Of a stretch of DNA of 35,701 bases, positions 1 through 6,715 are shown piece after piece. Location of the stretch: positions 1 through 35,701 of the IMG/VR virus record IMGVR_UViG_3300027861_002235; one strand, given 5' to 3'. The stretch is from a virus. The notes under the pieces were generated by a model. That model was not told the DNA's origin, made no database searches, and was given only the letters and a program-made list of their open reading frames with translations. Position 1 is the stretch's first letter. Each line of letters begins with the position of its first letter. The translations under genes were made by a program, and so were the position numbers.

Positions 1-1
1 T

Positions 2-178
2 GACGGTCATTATCCAGCCAGTATCTCTGATTGCGAGGTTGTTGGGATTAACGGTGATTGTGGTGTTTATTGTCCTGTATTCATGTCGGGTATATGCGAT
101 AATGTCGGAGAAGACGAAAAAGAATGGAAAGATAGAATTAAGAGCGAATATGGAGATGGAGAAGAAGCTGATGAATAG
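2..178 (+). CDS. C-terminal fragment of an unknown acidic protein (5' cut by window)
   Basis: The reading frame is open from the window edge to a TAG at 176-178 and gives 58 residues ending in an acidic tail (GDGEEADE). I prefer this frame to the neighbouring open frame ending at 224. Its codons show the G-first bias of real coding sequence, and the product is a mixed, soluble-looking sequence with four Cys (DCEVV, GDCGVYC, GICD). The stretch looks less AT-rich than what follows. I do not recognise a family, and the start lies outside the window. The 57 bases between this stop and the next gene hold no other convincing ORF. Confidence 0.5.
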   Translation, partial: DGHYPASISDCEVVGINGDCGVYCPVFMSGICDNVGEDEKEWKDRIKSEYGDGEEADE

Positions 179-221
179 CTGGACTTATACGGACTACGGG
201 AATAACTGTAAAAATAACAAA

Positions 222-238
222 TAACCTAAAATAATATG
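222..238 (+). repeat. Three-frame-stop gene joint, copy 1
   Basis: The 17-mer TAACCTAAAATAATATG has TAA at offsets 0, 5 and 10, which are three different frames, and ends in the ATG of the next gene. It is identical to the copies at 442-458 and 721-737. Here it supplies the start of the gene at 236. Confidence 0.75.
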
Positions 239-454
239 TTCATAAGAAAAAAGAAACTACTACAACAAATAGATAAGATGATTAAACATTACGAATCAGA
301 AGCTAGTGCTTACCGATGGATTGAAGAACAAGACTTTTCAGAAATACCTTTTTACTCAACAGAGATGTTCACTAATCAAGAAGAAATAAAGGATAAAAAA
401 ATCGGGGCAAAAACTTCATTATACCTTTTAAAAGATAAACTTAACCTAAAATAA
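236..454 (+). CDS. Unknown 72-aa accessory protein
   Basis: A 72-residue, charged, probably soluble helical protein starting at the ATG of a three-frame-stop joint and ending within the next joint copy (TAA at 452-454). It begins with a basic stretch (RKKKLLQQ) and has an aromatic and acidic middle (YRWIEEQDF). No Cys pairs, signal peptide or membrane segment is seen. It is the first of three small genes in a row (236, 456, 735) that are separated only by copies of the same joint. I do not recognise the family; it is a typical phage accessory ORF of unknown role. Confidence 0.6.
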   Translation: MFIRKKKLLQQIDKMIKHYESEASAYRWIEEQDFSEIPFYSTEMFTNQEEIKDKKIGAKTSLYLLKDKLNLK

Positions 455-458
455 TATG
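442..458 (+). repeat. Three-frame-stop gene joint, copy 2
   Basis: Identical to the copy at 222-238. The upstream gene uses the TAA at offset 10 (452-454) and the downstream gene starts at the embedded ATG (456). Confidence 0.75.
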
Positions 459-728
459 GATAATTTAAGAGAAACAATTATTAAAGCAAACCCATCACGT
501 TCAAACCTTAATAAGAAATCTATTAAAAACTTTGGGAAAGACCCAACTATTACAGATGTGTTAATAGCATTCAGAGAGACTTTAAATAAAGAGTGTAGTG
601 TTGTGTTCACGAATAAACATGTTGTTGATTTTATATACAAAAAATGGGATTTAGATAATGACTCGCTCTCATGGCATAAAGAAAACAAACCCGAGACTAT
701 AAAATACTTAACCAGCTTAATAACCTAA
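456..728 (+). CDS. Unknown 90-aa accessory protein
   Basis: A 90-residue protein rich in Lys, Asn and Thr, starting one base after the previous stop and ending on the offset-5 TAA of the third joint copy. The middle contains a hydrophobic patch (TDVLIAFRETL) and the C-terminal half an aromatic patch (YKKWDLDNDSLSWH), so a small folded domain is plausible. No known motif, membrane span or metal site is visible. Gene spacing implies co-transcription and possibly translational coupling with both neighbours. The function is unknown. Confidence 0.55.
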   Translation: MDNLRETIIKANPSRSNLNKKSIKNFGKDPTITDVLIAFRETLNKECSVVFTNKHVVDFIYKKWDLDNDSLSWHKENKPETIKYLTSLIT

Positions 729-737
729 AATAATATG
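721..737 (+). repeat. Three-frame-stop gene joint, copy 3
   Basis: Identical to copies 1 and 2. The upstream gene stops at the offset-5 TAA (726-728) and the next gene starts at the embedded ATG (735). Confidence 0.75.
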
Positions 738-947
738 AACAAAAAAAAACTAAAAACTATTAGTAAAAACTTAAAACATATTCCGAGGTATCTTTCAACT
801 TGGCTTTTTGGCGGAAACTGGGAATATGGATGGAATCCGAGCCTTATAGGTAGAATTAAAAAGTACCACGAAGAGTCTTGGTTTCGCACACATAGTTTAT
901 GGCGATTTATTAAACCCACAATAAAAAACTGGATTAACATAAAATAA
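735..947 (+). CDS. Unknown basic 70-aa protein, Trp-rich
   Basis: A 70-residue, strongly basic protein with a Lys-rich N-terminus (NKKKLKTISKNLK) and a Trp-rich centre and end (STWLFGGNWEYGWNP, SWFRTHSLWRF). It starts from the ATG of joint copy 3 and ends at 947 inside a one-mismatch copy of the joint. The charge and aromatic content could suit nucleic acid or membrane-surface binding, but that is only inference. No family recognised. Confidence 0.55.
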   Translation: MNKKKLKTISKNLKHIPRYLSTWLFGGNWEYGWNPSLIGRIKKYHEESWFRTHSLWRFIKPTIKNWINIK

Positions 948-951
948 TATG
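935..951 (+). repeat. Three-frame-stop gene joint, copy 4 (one mismatch)
   Basis: TAACATAAAATAATATG differs from copies 1-3 at one base and keeps TAA in all three frames. The upstream gene uses the offset-10 TAA (945-947); the next gene starts at 949. Confidence 0.7.
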
Positions 952-1614
952 AATAAACAAGGGCTAATAAGAATAAAAAGAACAATACAAATGATTGAAG
1001 AGCCAGAATTAACTTTAGCAGATCATTCAATAATATCACTAATAGAAGCCCTCCTAGAAGAAGACAAAGAGGAACTGACAAAAAAATATGATGATACGAT
1101 AGTGTCTTTGTGTCCACATTGTCTTTGTGGTACTCATACCATAATAAATGAAAATAAGATTGGAGATTTCTGTGGTAAGTGTGGTAAAGATAAATCTAAG
1201 GAAAAGGAAAAGGAAAAACCCCAACACAAACCAACAAAGGAGAATTTGGGTTTTGAATTACGTTATAATGGAATCATAGTTAAGCCTCTATATCTTGCTC
1301 TTGCTTTCAAAGCCTATAAAAACAACAACTGGTTTCCAACAAGAGAATTAGCAGAAAAACAAAGAGATAAAAACCAAGCTATTGCAAGAGTAAAAGAATA
1401 CATAGCAGAAAACTTTGGAGTGTTTGAGCCTGATTGGGGTGATGAAGATGAATGGAAGTATGAATTTGGGTATAGCCATGCAAGGGATATTTTAGAAGAA
1501 GGTGCTATCAATACATTTAAATATTACTCTCCAATAGGTTATTTAAAGTCAGAAAATAATGCAAAGCAACTAATGAAAGACTGTAAAGAAGACTTAGAAA
1601 CTATTTATAAATAA
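949..1614 (+). CDS. Unknown 221-aa protein with a zinc-ribbon-like insert
   Basis: The N-terminal ~50 residues are a charged helical region. They are followed by a zinc-ribbon-like pair, CPHCLC at about residues 55-60 and CGKCGKDK at about 75-82. A Lys/Glu linker (KEKEKEKPQ) comes next, then a C-terminal domain of about 120 residues with aromatic and acidic patches (PDWGDEDEWKYEFGY). The four cysteines in two CxxC knuckles suggest structural zinc binding; DNA or protein contact is inference. It starts from the ATG of joint copy 4. I do not recognise the C-terminal domain. Confidence 0.65.
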   Translation: MNKQGLIRIKRTIQMIEEPELTLADHSIISLIEALLEEDKEELTKKYDDTIVSLCPHCLCGTHTIINENKIGDFCGKCGKDKSKEKEKEKPQHKPTKENLGFELRYNGIIVKPLYLALAFKAYKNNNWFPTRELAEKQRDKNQAIARVKEYIAENFGVFEPDWGDEDEWKYEFGYSHARDILEEGAINTFKYYSPIGYLKSENNAKQLMKDCKEDLETIYK

Positions 1615-1616
1615 AT

Positions 1617-1737
1617 ATGGAAAAAGGATTAAAAAAAAGCAATCGCAATAATATTTGCATCCTGTATGTATTTTGGTTTTAAATATGATAGTCCAATTGC
1701 ATTTTTAGGGGCAATTATTGCATTTTTTAATATATAA
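1617..1737 (+). pseudogene. Small membrane protein broken by a frameshift at an A8 run (or slippage-expressed)
   Basis: ATG at 1617 has the usual ATATG context but runs into TAA after 21 codons. If one A of the A8 run (1631-1638) is skipped, the frame continues as a hydrophobic peptide (AIAIIFASCMYFGF, then AFLGAIIAFFNI) to TAA at 1735-1737. That gives about 39 residues with two likely membrane segments. The restored product is far more protein-like than the in-frame one. It could be a decayed gene, a homopolymer sequencing error, or a gene read by slippage on the A run. The next gene starts 14 bases later. Confidence 0.45.
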
Positions 1738-1751
1738 ATAAAAAAAAATTT

Positions 1752-2186
1752 ATGGAAATTATTATCAATGGAGTTGAGGTTATCAACTCAAACATTAAAA
1801 AAGATAATTCATATGTAGTATTCGGAACTTCTTTGAAGAACTTTGTTACTATAACAGAATTAGCAAGTCAAGAAAATTATTTATTGATTAATATTGTTGG
1901 AGCAGAAGGTGAAGTCTTGGAGGGTTTCATTTATTCAGGTGATTTCAAAACAAGTCAATCTGAAGACAGAGAACCTAATTTTAAATTCAGAATTAATTTT
2001 GGAGAAATAGAAAAAATTAAAGTAGCTGAATTAGCAACTCTATCTGGAGAAATTATTGACTTGAGAATAGAATTAGGATCAAAGACAATAAAAAAGATAA
2101 AAGGTATTGGTAAAGAAGAAGATAAAATGATCTCAGAAAAACAAGATGAGTTTATAGAAAATAAATTTTATAACGATGAAGATTAA
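1752..2186 (+). CDS. Unknown 144-aa protein
   Basis: A 144-residue protein. The first ~115 residues alternate hydrophobic and polar positions, typical of beta-rich folds (MEIIINGVEVI, NYLLINIVGAEGEV, IDLRIELG). A charged helical tail follows (GKEEDKMISEKQ). The ATG follows an A-rich leader without SD. The 3' end overlaps the RusA-like gene by 11 bases, so the two are probably co-translated and may act together in DNA metabolism; this is inference. No family recognised. Confidence 0.6.
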   Translation: MEIIINGVEVINSNIKKDNSYVVFGTSLKNFVTITELASQENYLLINIVGAEGEVLEGFIYSGDFKTSQSEDREPNFKFRINFGEIEKIKVAELATLSGEIIDLRIELGSKTIKKIKGIGKEEDKMISEKQDEFIENKFYNDED

Positions 2187-2535
2187 AATTAACGACAAAT
2201 GCTTATTATGGAATCAAGTTATTAAAGAACTTGGTAGGAGTTGGGGTGGAAAAAAGAAGATGTTTGATTTATCAAAAGAAATGACTCATTGGGCTATATA
2301 TCAAACTCCAAATACAAAGCTAATCAGAGGAAGGGTTGATATTTTTGTCACAGCAAGATATAAAACTAAACATAGAAGAGATTCGGATGGTGTATGTACA
2401 AAGGCTATCATAGACACATTAGTGACTGATGGTATTTTAATTGATGATTGTACTAAATATGTCAGAAGAGTGTCTACTGAGGCTCAAATTGGATGTGATA
2501 AAGATGAGATTATTATTGAATTAAAAAAAATATGA
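2176..2535 (+). CDS. rusA: RusA-like Holliday junction resolvase
   Basis: A 119-residue protein, the usual RusA length. The RusA signature is visible: DSD at residues 69-71, Lys76 and Asp80, followed by GILIDD with Asp90 and Asp91. In the family these acidic residues bind divalent metal and cut four-way junctions symmetrically. In phages this resolves recombination and replication branches before packaging. It overlaps the upstream gene by 11 bases and the next microORF by an ATGA. The call rests on motif spacing and length. Confidence 0.75.
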   Translation: MKIKINDKCLLWNQVIKELGRSWGGKKKMFDLSKEMTHWAIYQTPNTKLIRGRVDIFVTARYKTKHRRDSDGVCTKAIIDTLVTDGILIDDCTKYVRRVSTEAQIGCDKDEIIIELKKI

Positions 2536-2594
2536 AAAAAGTAATAAATTTAATAAAAGATTTAATAAAAGATTTTTTTTATTTTGAGTGGTAA
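2532..2594 (+). CDS. Possible 20-aa amphipathic microprotein
   Basis: ATG overlaps the RusA stop as ATGA and has the common ATATG context. The 20-residue product (MKKVINLIKDLIKDFFYFEW) would form an amphipathic helix with a repeated IKDLIKDF pattern. Nothing else supports expression, and the AT-rich sequence makes chance ORFs likely. Confidence 0.25.
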   Translation: MKKVINLIKDLIKDFFYFEW

Positions 2595-2648
2595 TAATAT
2601 TGGTTTTATACTTGATTAAAAATTATTAATGTGTTATTGTTAAAATAT

Positions 2649-3077
2649 ATGAATATGAAAAAACTAAGAAGTTTATTTTGTGATGGAGTAATATTATCAA
2701 ATATAGGTTTAGCATTTATCAGTTTTCTTAAAATTATAACAACTGGTGGTGCTGTTGAGAATTATACTATTATTGTAACTTCGATTGCATGTGCAATGTT
2801 AGTTAGCATGTATCATGGATTACTTGTTAGTAAAGATGAAATATCAGAGCTTGCTAATAAATCAATAGAAATGTCAAGAACATTAACTAATTTTAATAAA
2901 GATTTTTTTGATGTTTATGCTAGAACAGGAAAAGATTTAGACAGAATTACACATAAGATATCTAAGGACAAAAAAGTTAATATAGAAAAAATAAATAAAG
3001 AGTTATTGAAGATTACAAAAGAAGCTTCAACTAATGTAGAGGAAATTATTAAAAAAATGGGTAAAGTAGAGTTTTAA
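2649..3077 (+). CDS. Membrane-anchored coiled-coil protein, 142 aa
   Basis: I start at the ATG at 2649 (ATATATG context) rather than the upstream GTG at 2631. The N-terminus carries two hydrophobic stretches: about residues 12-30 (GVILSNIGLAFISFLKII) and 40-58 (YTIIVTSIACAMLVSMYHG). Together they look like a membrane hairpin. The remaining ~80 residues are charged and helical, consistent with a coiled coil in the cytoplasm. The gene meets the next one as TAATG. No lysis or transport family is recognised. Confidence 0.6.
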   Translation: MNMKKLRSLFCDGVILSNIGLAFISFLKIITTGGAVENYTIIVTSIACAMLVSMYHGLLVSKDEISELANKSIEMSRTLTNFNKDFFDVYARTGKDLDRITHKISKDKKVNIEKINKELLKITKEASTNVEEIIKKMGKVEF

Positions 3078-3379
3078 TGATTGGTAAATTGATTAAAATA
3101 AGTGAAATCAAGAATGGTAGTATGGGCAAATACCAATGGTTGCACTTCAAAATGAAAGACAATACTGTAATGAAAACATGGGTTTATCATAGCCATAAGA
3201 ATTATGATAGAATGTGGAAAATGATTATAAATATAGGAATTGGATGTAGATTAAAAAATTTGCAAAAAATGAATAAAGAATTAATTAATCCTAACAGTGA
3301 TATGATTATCATTCCAGTTGACATGGAAGATGATGATATAATTGAGGTTAATAATTCTGAACCACCTATTAAAACTTAG
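3077..3379 (+). CDS. Unknown 100-aa protein
   Basis: The ATG overlaps the previous stop (TAATG), which indicates translational coupling. The 100-residue product has a compact N-terminal part with several Trp and Met (KYQWLHFKMKDN, YDRMWKMIINIGIG) and an acidic C-terminus (DMEDDDIIEVNNSEP). It resembles a small beta-type domain with an acidic tail. No catalytic motif or membrane segment is seen. The 73 bases after it hold no gene. Confidence 0.55.
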   Translation: MIGKLIKISEIKNGSMGKYQWLHFKMKDNTVMKTWVYHSHKNYDRMWKMIINIGIGCRLKNLQKMNKELINPNSDMIIIPVDMEDDDIIEVNNSEPPIKT

Positions 3380-3452
3380 TTAAATTATCGTATTCAAAAA
3401 TAGTAAATTAAGAGGAAAGTAGTAGGTGGTTTAGAGGTATTAATTTAAAAAT

Positions 3453-3677
3453 ATGAATAAATTTATTGAAGAATCTGACCCTAAATCTAAACAATTGATT
3501 AAATTTAAGATAAAGTATCTAAAAGAGGAAATTGATAACTCCGATGATAGTGCTAGAAAGGAAAAATTAAATAAAGAAATTGATAAACTAGAAACTAGAT
3601 TAGGCTCAATAGAATATATAAAAAGACCTAATTTATCAGATAGTGAGAAGAAGAGGGTAGATTATTTTCAAAATTAA
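3453..3677 (+). CDS. Unknown 74-aa helical protein
   Basis: A 74-residue, highly charged protein with heptad-like Leu and Ile spacing (LKEEIDNSDDSARKEKLN, then IDKLETRLG), suggesting a short coiled-coil hairpin. The start has the AAATATG context. It lies 10 bases before a zinc-binding ORF. No family recognised. Confidence 0.5.
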   Translation: MNKFIEESDPKSKQLIKFKIKYLKEEIDNSDDSARKEKLNKEIDKLETRLGSIEYIKRPNLSDSEKKRVDYFQN

Positions 3678-3687
3678 ATAAAAAAAT

Positions 3688-3927
3688 ATGATTGAGGAAA
3701 ATATTAAGCCTTGGTCAAGAAAGTATAAAGGATGTAAAGTATGTAATACTAGCAAAATTTCTCATAGACAAGAAGGATTTTGTTTGCTTTGTTGGGGTAA
3801 GGAAAGATATAGGAGGGAAAAAGAAAAATATAAAGAATACAATAAAAAATATTGGGAAAAAAATAAAGAAAAACTAAAGAAAAAAAATAAAGATTATTAT
3901 TTAAGAAAAAAATATGAAAATAGTTAA
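3688..3927 (+). CDS. Zinc-binding basic protein, likely an HNH-endonuclease-type N-terminal piece
   Basis: 79 residues. The N-terminal half has two Cys pairs (GCKVC at 15-19 and FCLLCW at 31-36), a probable zinc knuckle. The C-terminal half is a Lys/Tyr-rich helix with repeats of the type YKEYNKKYWEKNKEKLKKK. Such a knuckle plus Lys/Tyr repeat arrangement is common in phage homing-type HNH proteins, but no HNH catalytic segment follows. This could therefore be a remnant or a stand-alone DNA-binding protein. The last 14 bases overlap the QueE start. Confidence 0.5.
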   Translation: MIEENIKPWSRKYKGCKVCNTSKISHRQEGFCLLCWGKERYRREKEKYKEYNKKYWEKNKEKLKKKNKDYYLRKKYENS

Positions 3928-4612
3928 GATGGAGAATGGCTCTCCTGAAATATATAAAGCTGTACAAGGTGAAGGATTATCACTTGGTATGGCTTGTATT
4001 TTTGTAAGATTTTTTGGATGCACTTTGGATTGTACTTGGTGTGATACTGACTATAGTAAGAGAGGAGAGTTTATTGACATGGAGAAAATTGACGTGGCAA
4101 AGAAAATTTTAGAAGAAACAAACGGAGGCAAGATAAAAAGAATAATTTTCACAGGTGGTGAGCCAACATTATATCAAAATGATATATTGAGTATAATGAA
4201 AGAATTAAAAAAGGTAGACTCAGATTGGTATTTTGAGGTGGAAACAAATGGAACAGTTGAATTCAATAATGAATTTTTAACAAAAATAGATAGAATTAAT
4301 TGTAGTCCTAAATTGAGTGATTCTGGAAATGTTATTCAAAAAAGATATAAACCAGATGTTCTAACTCAAATAGCTGATATTGGTAGCTTTAAATTTGTTA
4401 CAGATGGAAATGATGACGAAATAAAAGAAATTAAAAAAATAATTAAAGAATGTAAAATTCCTGAAACTTCAATTATGTTAATGCCTAAAGGTGATAATAG
4501 TGCTGAAGTTGTAAAAAATTCAAGAAAAATAATTGATATTGTAGTCGAAGAGGGCTGGAAGGTAACAACTCGATTGCATATTTTATTATTTGAAAAGAAA
4601 AGAGGAGTTTAA
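3914..4612 (+). CDS. queE: QueE, 7-carboxy-7-deazaguanine synthase (radical SAM)
   Basis: A 232-residue radical SAM enzyme. The cluster motif CxxxCxxC is at Cys36, Cys40 and Cys43 (GCTLDCTWCDTDY). The QueE N-terminal signature YKAVQGEG is at 14-21, FTGGEP at 79-84, and a C-terminal TRLHILLF segment is present. QueE converts 6-carboxy-tetrahydropterin (the QueD product) to 7-carboxy-7-deazaguanine, using SAM and a 4Fe-4S cluster. It opens a block with QueD, FolE and QueC and so gives the phage the whole route from GTP to preQ0. The start at 3914 (AAAATATG) is well supported. Confidence 0.93.
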   Translation: MKIVKMENGSPEIYKAVQGEGLSLGMACIFVRFFGCTLDCTWCDTDYSKRGEFIDMEKIDVAKKILEETNGGKIKRIIFTGGEPTLYQNDILSIMKELKKVDSDWYFEVETNGTVEFNNEFLTKIDRINCSPKLSDSGNVIQKRYKPDVLTQIADIGSFKFVTDGNDDEIKEIKKIIKECKIPETSIMLMPKGDNSAEVVKNSRKIIDIVVEEGWKVTTRLHILLFEKKRGV

Positions 4613-4626
4613 CTTAAAATAATATG
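4610..4626 (+). repeat. Three-frame-stop gene joint, copy 5 (one mismatch)
   Basis: TAACTTAAAATAATATG keeps TAA in all three frames. queE uses the offset-0 TAA (4610-4612) and queD starts at the embedded ATG (4624). The copy lies 3.7 kb from the other four. Confidence 0.65.
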
Positions 4627-4965
4627 TATAAATTAAAATTAAAACATCATTTTGATTCATCTCATAAACTAGAATTAGACTATAAAAGTCCTTGTCAAAA
4701 TACTCATGGTCATAGATGGGAGGTAATAATTACAATAACAACGTATAAATTAAATAAAAATGGAATGGTTATTGATTTTAAACATCTAAAAGAAATAGTC
4801 AATGAATTGGATCATAAATGTTTAAATGAAGAATTAGACTTTAATCCGACTGCTGAAAATATTTCAGAATATTTATATGAAAAGATAAGTAAATTAGGTG
4901 AGTTATATAATGTTAAAGTAGAAATTTATGAAAGTCCAGAGGCTTCAATAACTTATTCAATATAA
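4624..4965 (+). CDS. queD: QueD, 6-carboxy-5,6,7,8-tetrahydropterin synthase
   Basis: A 113-residue T-fold protein of normal QueD size. Zinc ligands are visible as His14 (FDSSHKL) and His28/His30 (NTHGH). The catalytic Cys is Cys24 in SPCQNTHGH. The Asp-His pair DHKCLN is at 63-68, PTAENISEYL at 75-84, and the substrate-binding Glu in IYESPEASI near 103. It converts 7,8-dihydroneopterin triphosphate (from FolE) to 6-carboxytetrahydropterin for QueE. It starts from the ATG of the three-frame-stop joint directly after queE. Confidence 0.93.
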   Translation: MYKLKLKHHFDSSHKLELDYKSPCQNTHGHRWEVIITITTYKLNKNGMVIDFKHLKEIVNELDHKCLNEELDFNPTAENISEYLYEKISKLGELYNVKVEIYESPEASITYSI

Positions 4966-4969
4966 AAGC

Positions 4970-5122
4970 ATGGAAGTAATCTATAGCTTTATAACAGGCT
5001 TAATAGTAGGAGGCATATTTACACTATTAAAATTTCCAATTCCAGCACCACCAACATTATCAGGTATTGCGGGAATAGTTGGAATTTTCGTAGGGTATTT
5101 ATTAATTAAATTAATAAAATAA
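4970..5122 (+). CDS. XapX-like membrane microprotein, 50 aa
   Basis: A 50-residue protein starting at ATG 4970, 4 bases after queD, and ending 2 bases before the folE fusion. It has two hydrophobic helices (FITGLIVGGIFTLL; GIAGIVGIFVGYLLI) joined by KFPIPAPPTLS. The G-rich first helix, the PxPAPP turn and the GxxGxxxGxxL second helix fit the XapX (DUF1427) family, whose role is not established. Its place between queD and folE suggests a link to pterin or deazapurine metabolism or transport, but that is inference. Confidence 0.7.
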   Translation: MEVIYSFITGLIVGGIFTLLKFPIPAPPTLSGIAGIVGIFVGYLLIKLIK

Positions 5123-5124
5123 AT

Positions 5125-6048
5125 ATGCAAATAACATTCGAGAAGATTTCTACTGATAGCAAAAAATTAGCAGAAGAGATAAAAGCAATTGGTAAGAAAT
5201 ATGATGCGGTATTTGGTATACCAGCAGGGGGATTATTAACAGGACATATTTGTTCTGAAATATTAGAAATACCTCAATTAAGTTTATCTGAGTATAATGA
5301 GCAAAAAGGAACTAAAAAGATTTTAATAGTTGATGATTTAATTGATAGTGGTAGTACAATTAAAAAATTTCAAGAAGGAACTGGATATGATGTAGTAGTT
5401 GTTTATAAAAAAGAGAGTAGTCCAAATGATATAGCTCTTTATTATTGGGAAGAGTTACCAAATGAATGGATAGATTTTCCTCATGAAAAAAGCGAAACAG
5501 GAATTGAAGAACATTTAGTTAGAATAATGGAATATATTGGTGAAGATGCTGGTCGTGTTGGATTAGTAGATACTCCAAAAAGAGTAGCTAAAATGTATAA
5601 AGAGATTTTCAGAGGATATGATGAATCTCAAAAACCAAAAATAACTATATTTGATAACAATGATGATGGAATAACATATGATCAAATGATTACTGATAAA
5701 GGTGATTATTATTCACATTGTGAGCATCATATGGTTCCGTTCTTTGGTGACTATTATTTTGCTTATATTCCAGATAAAAAGATTTTAGGGTTAAGCAAGG
5801 TTGCTAGAATAGTTGATTTCTATTCAGCAAAATTACAAATTCAAGAGAGATTAGTAACTCAAATTGTTGATGAAATTGAAAAAGCTGTAAAGCCTAAAGG
5901 AATTGCTTTGGTTATGAAAGGCGAACATCTTTGTAAGACAATGAGGGGGGTAAAGAAAAAAGGAGTAATGACGACTTCTGATCTAAGGGGTGTGTTTAAG
6001 GATAAACCAGAAGTAAGAGACGAATTTTTAAAATTAATTAACTTATAA
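5125..6048 (+). CDS. folE: Phosphoribosyltransferase-GTP cyclohydrolase I fusion (PRTase-FolE)
   Basis: 307 residues in two domains. Residues 1 to about 120 are a type I phosphoribosyltransferase, with GIPAGGLLTG at 31-40 and the PRPP-loop motif ILIVDDLIDSGST at 66-78. The end, NEWIDFPHE, recalls the WxxFPWE end of xanthine-guanine PRTases. Residues ~125-307 are GTP cyclohydrolase I, with zinc ligands Cys199 and His202 (SHCEHHMVPFFG) and Cys270 (GEHLCKTMRGV), and SKVARIVDFYS at 224-234. FolE makes dihydroneopterin triphosphate for QueD. The PRTase may recycle guanine or another purine base to nucleotide to feed GTP; its substrate is not determined by the sequence. Confidence 0.88.
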   Translation: MQITFEKISTDSKKLAEEIKAIGKKYDAVFGIPAGGLLTGHICSEILEIPQLSLSEYNEQKGTKKILIVDDLIDSGSTIKKFQEGTGYDVVVVYKKESSPNDIALYYWEELPNEWIDFPHEKSETGIEEHLVRIMEYIGEDAGRVGLVDTPKRVAKMYKEIFRGYDESQKPKITIFDNNDDGITYDQMITDKGDYYSHCEHHMVPFFGDYYFAYIPDKKILGLSKVARIVDFYSAKLQIQERLVTQIVDEIEKAVKPKGIALVMKGEHLCKTMRGVKKKGVMTTSDLRGVFKDKPEVRDEFLKLINL

Positions 6049-6055
6049 TAAAAAT

Positions 6056-6715
6056 ATGAAAAGCGTAACAGTTTTGTCTGGGGGCATGGATTCTACTACT
6101 TTATTGTATAAAGCAATAAAAGATGGTGATGAAGTAACATCAGTATTATCTTTTGATTATGGTCAGCGTCATAAGAGAGAACTCGAAATGGCAAAGAAAA
6201 CATGTGAGAAATTAGGACTATCACATAAGATTATAGACTTAACATCTGTAAGTCAGGTAATGAAAAATTCATCATTAACCGATGATATTGAAGTTCCTGA
6301 AGGGCATTATGCAGATGAAACTATGAAGGCAACAGTTGTTCCTAATAGAAATATGATTATGCTATCTATTGCTATTGCGGAAGCTGTATCAACTGGAGCG
6401 TCAAGGGTTTATTATGGAGCACATTCTGGTGATCATGATATTTATCCTGACTGTCGAAAGGAATTTGTGGAGGCGATGGATAAAGTTTCAAGAATTTCTA
6501 ATTATGAAGAAGTAGAAGTAGTTGCTCCTTTCATTGATATGGATAAAGGAGATATCGCTATTCTTGGAAAAGAATTAAATGTAGATTATTCATTAACATT
6601 AACTTGTTACAATGGGGCGGAAGAAGCTTGTGGAAAGTGTGGGTCTTGCGTTGAAAGGCTTGAAGCATTTGAAAAAGCCGGTATCTCAGATCCAATTAAA
6701 TATAAAAATAAATGA
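6056..6715 (+). CDS. queC: QueC, 7-cyano-7-deazaguanine (preQ0) synthase
   Basis: 219 residues, normal for QueC. The PP-loop SGGMDS is at 8-13, FDYGQRH at 33-39, VPNRNM at 95-100, and the C-terminal zinc site uses Cys184, Cys192, Cys195 and Cys198 (TCYNGAEEACGKCGSC). The enzyme converts 7-carboxy-7-deazaguanine to preQ0 with ATP and ammonia. No glutamine-amidotransferase domain is fused, as it would be in Gat-QueC, and no QueF reductase is seen in the window. preQ0 is therefore the expected end product here. The TGA stop overlaps the DpdA ATG as ATGA. Confidence 0.94.
   Translation: MKSVTVLSGGMDSTTLLYKAIKDGDEVTSVLSFDYGQRHKRELEMAKKTCEKLGLSHKIIDLTSVSQVMKNSSLTDDIEVPEGHYADETMKATVVPNRNMIMLSIAIAEAVSTGASRVYYGAHSGDHDIYPDCRKEFVEAMDKVSRISNYEEVEVVAPFIDMDKGDIAILGKELNVDYSLTLTCYNGAEEACGKCGSCVERLEAFEKAGISDPIKYKNK

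Noticed and set aside
39-224. Open frame giving a hydrophobic 61-aa product at the window start
   Set aside because: It overlaps a frame (2-178) with a better codon pattern and a more protein-like product; the TTG start is not supported. It ends on a joint that stops every frame, so the open length means little.
3380-3913. preQ1-type riboswitch before queE
   Set aside because: I looked for the short C-rich pseudoknot leader and found none; most of this stretch is occupied by two small genes.
3688-3927. Complete HNH homing endonuclease
   Set aside because: Only the zinc-binding N-part and a Lys/Tyr-rich helix are present; the His-Asn-His core is missing.
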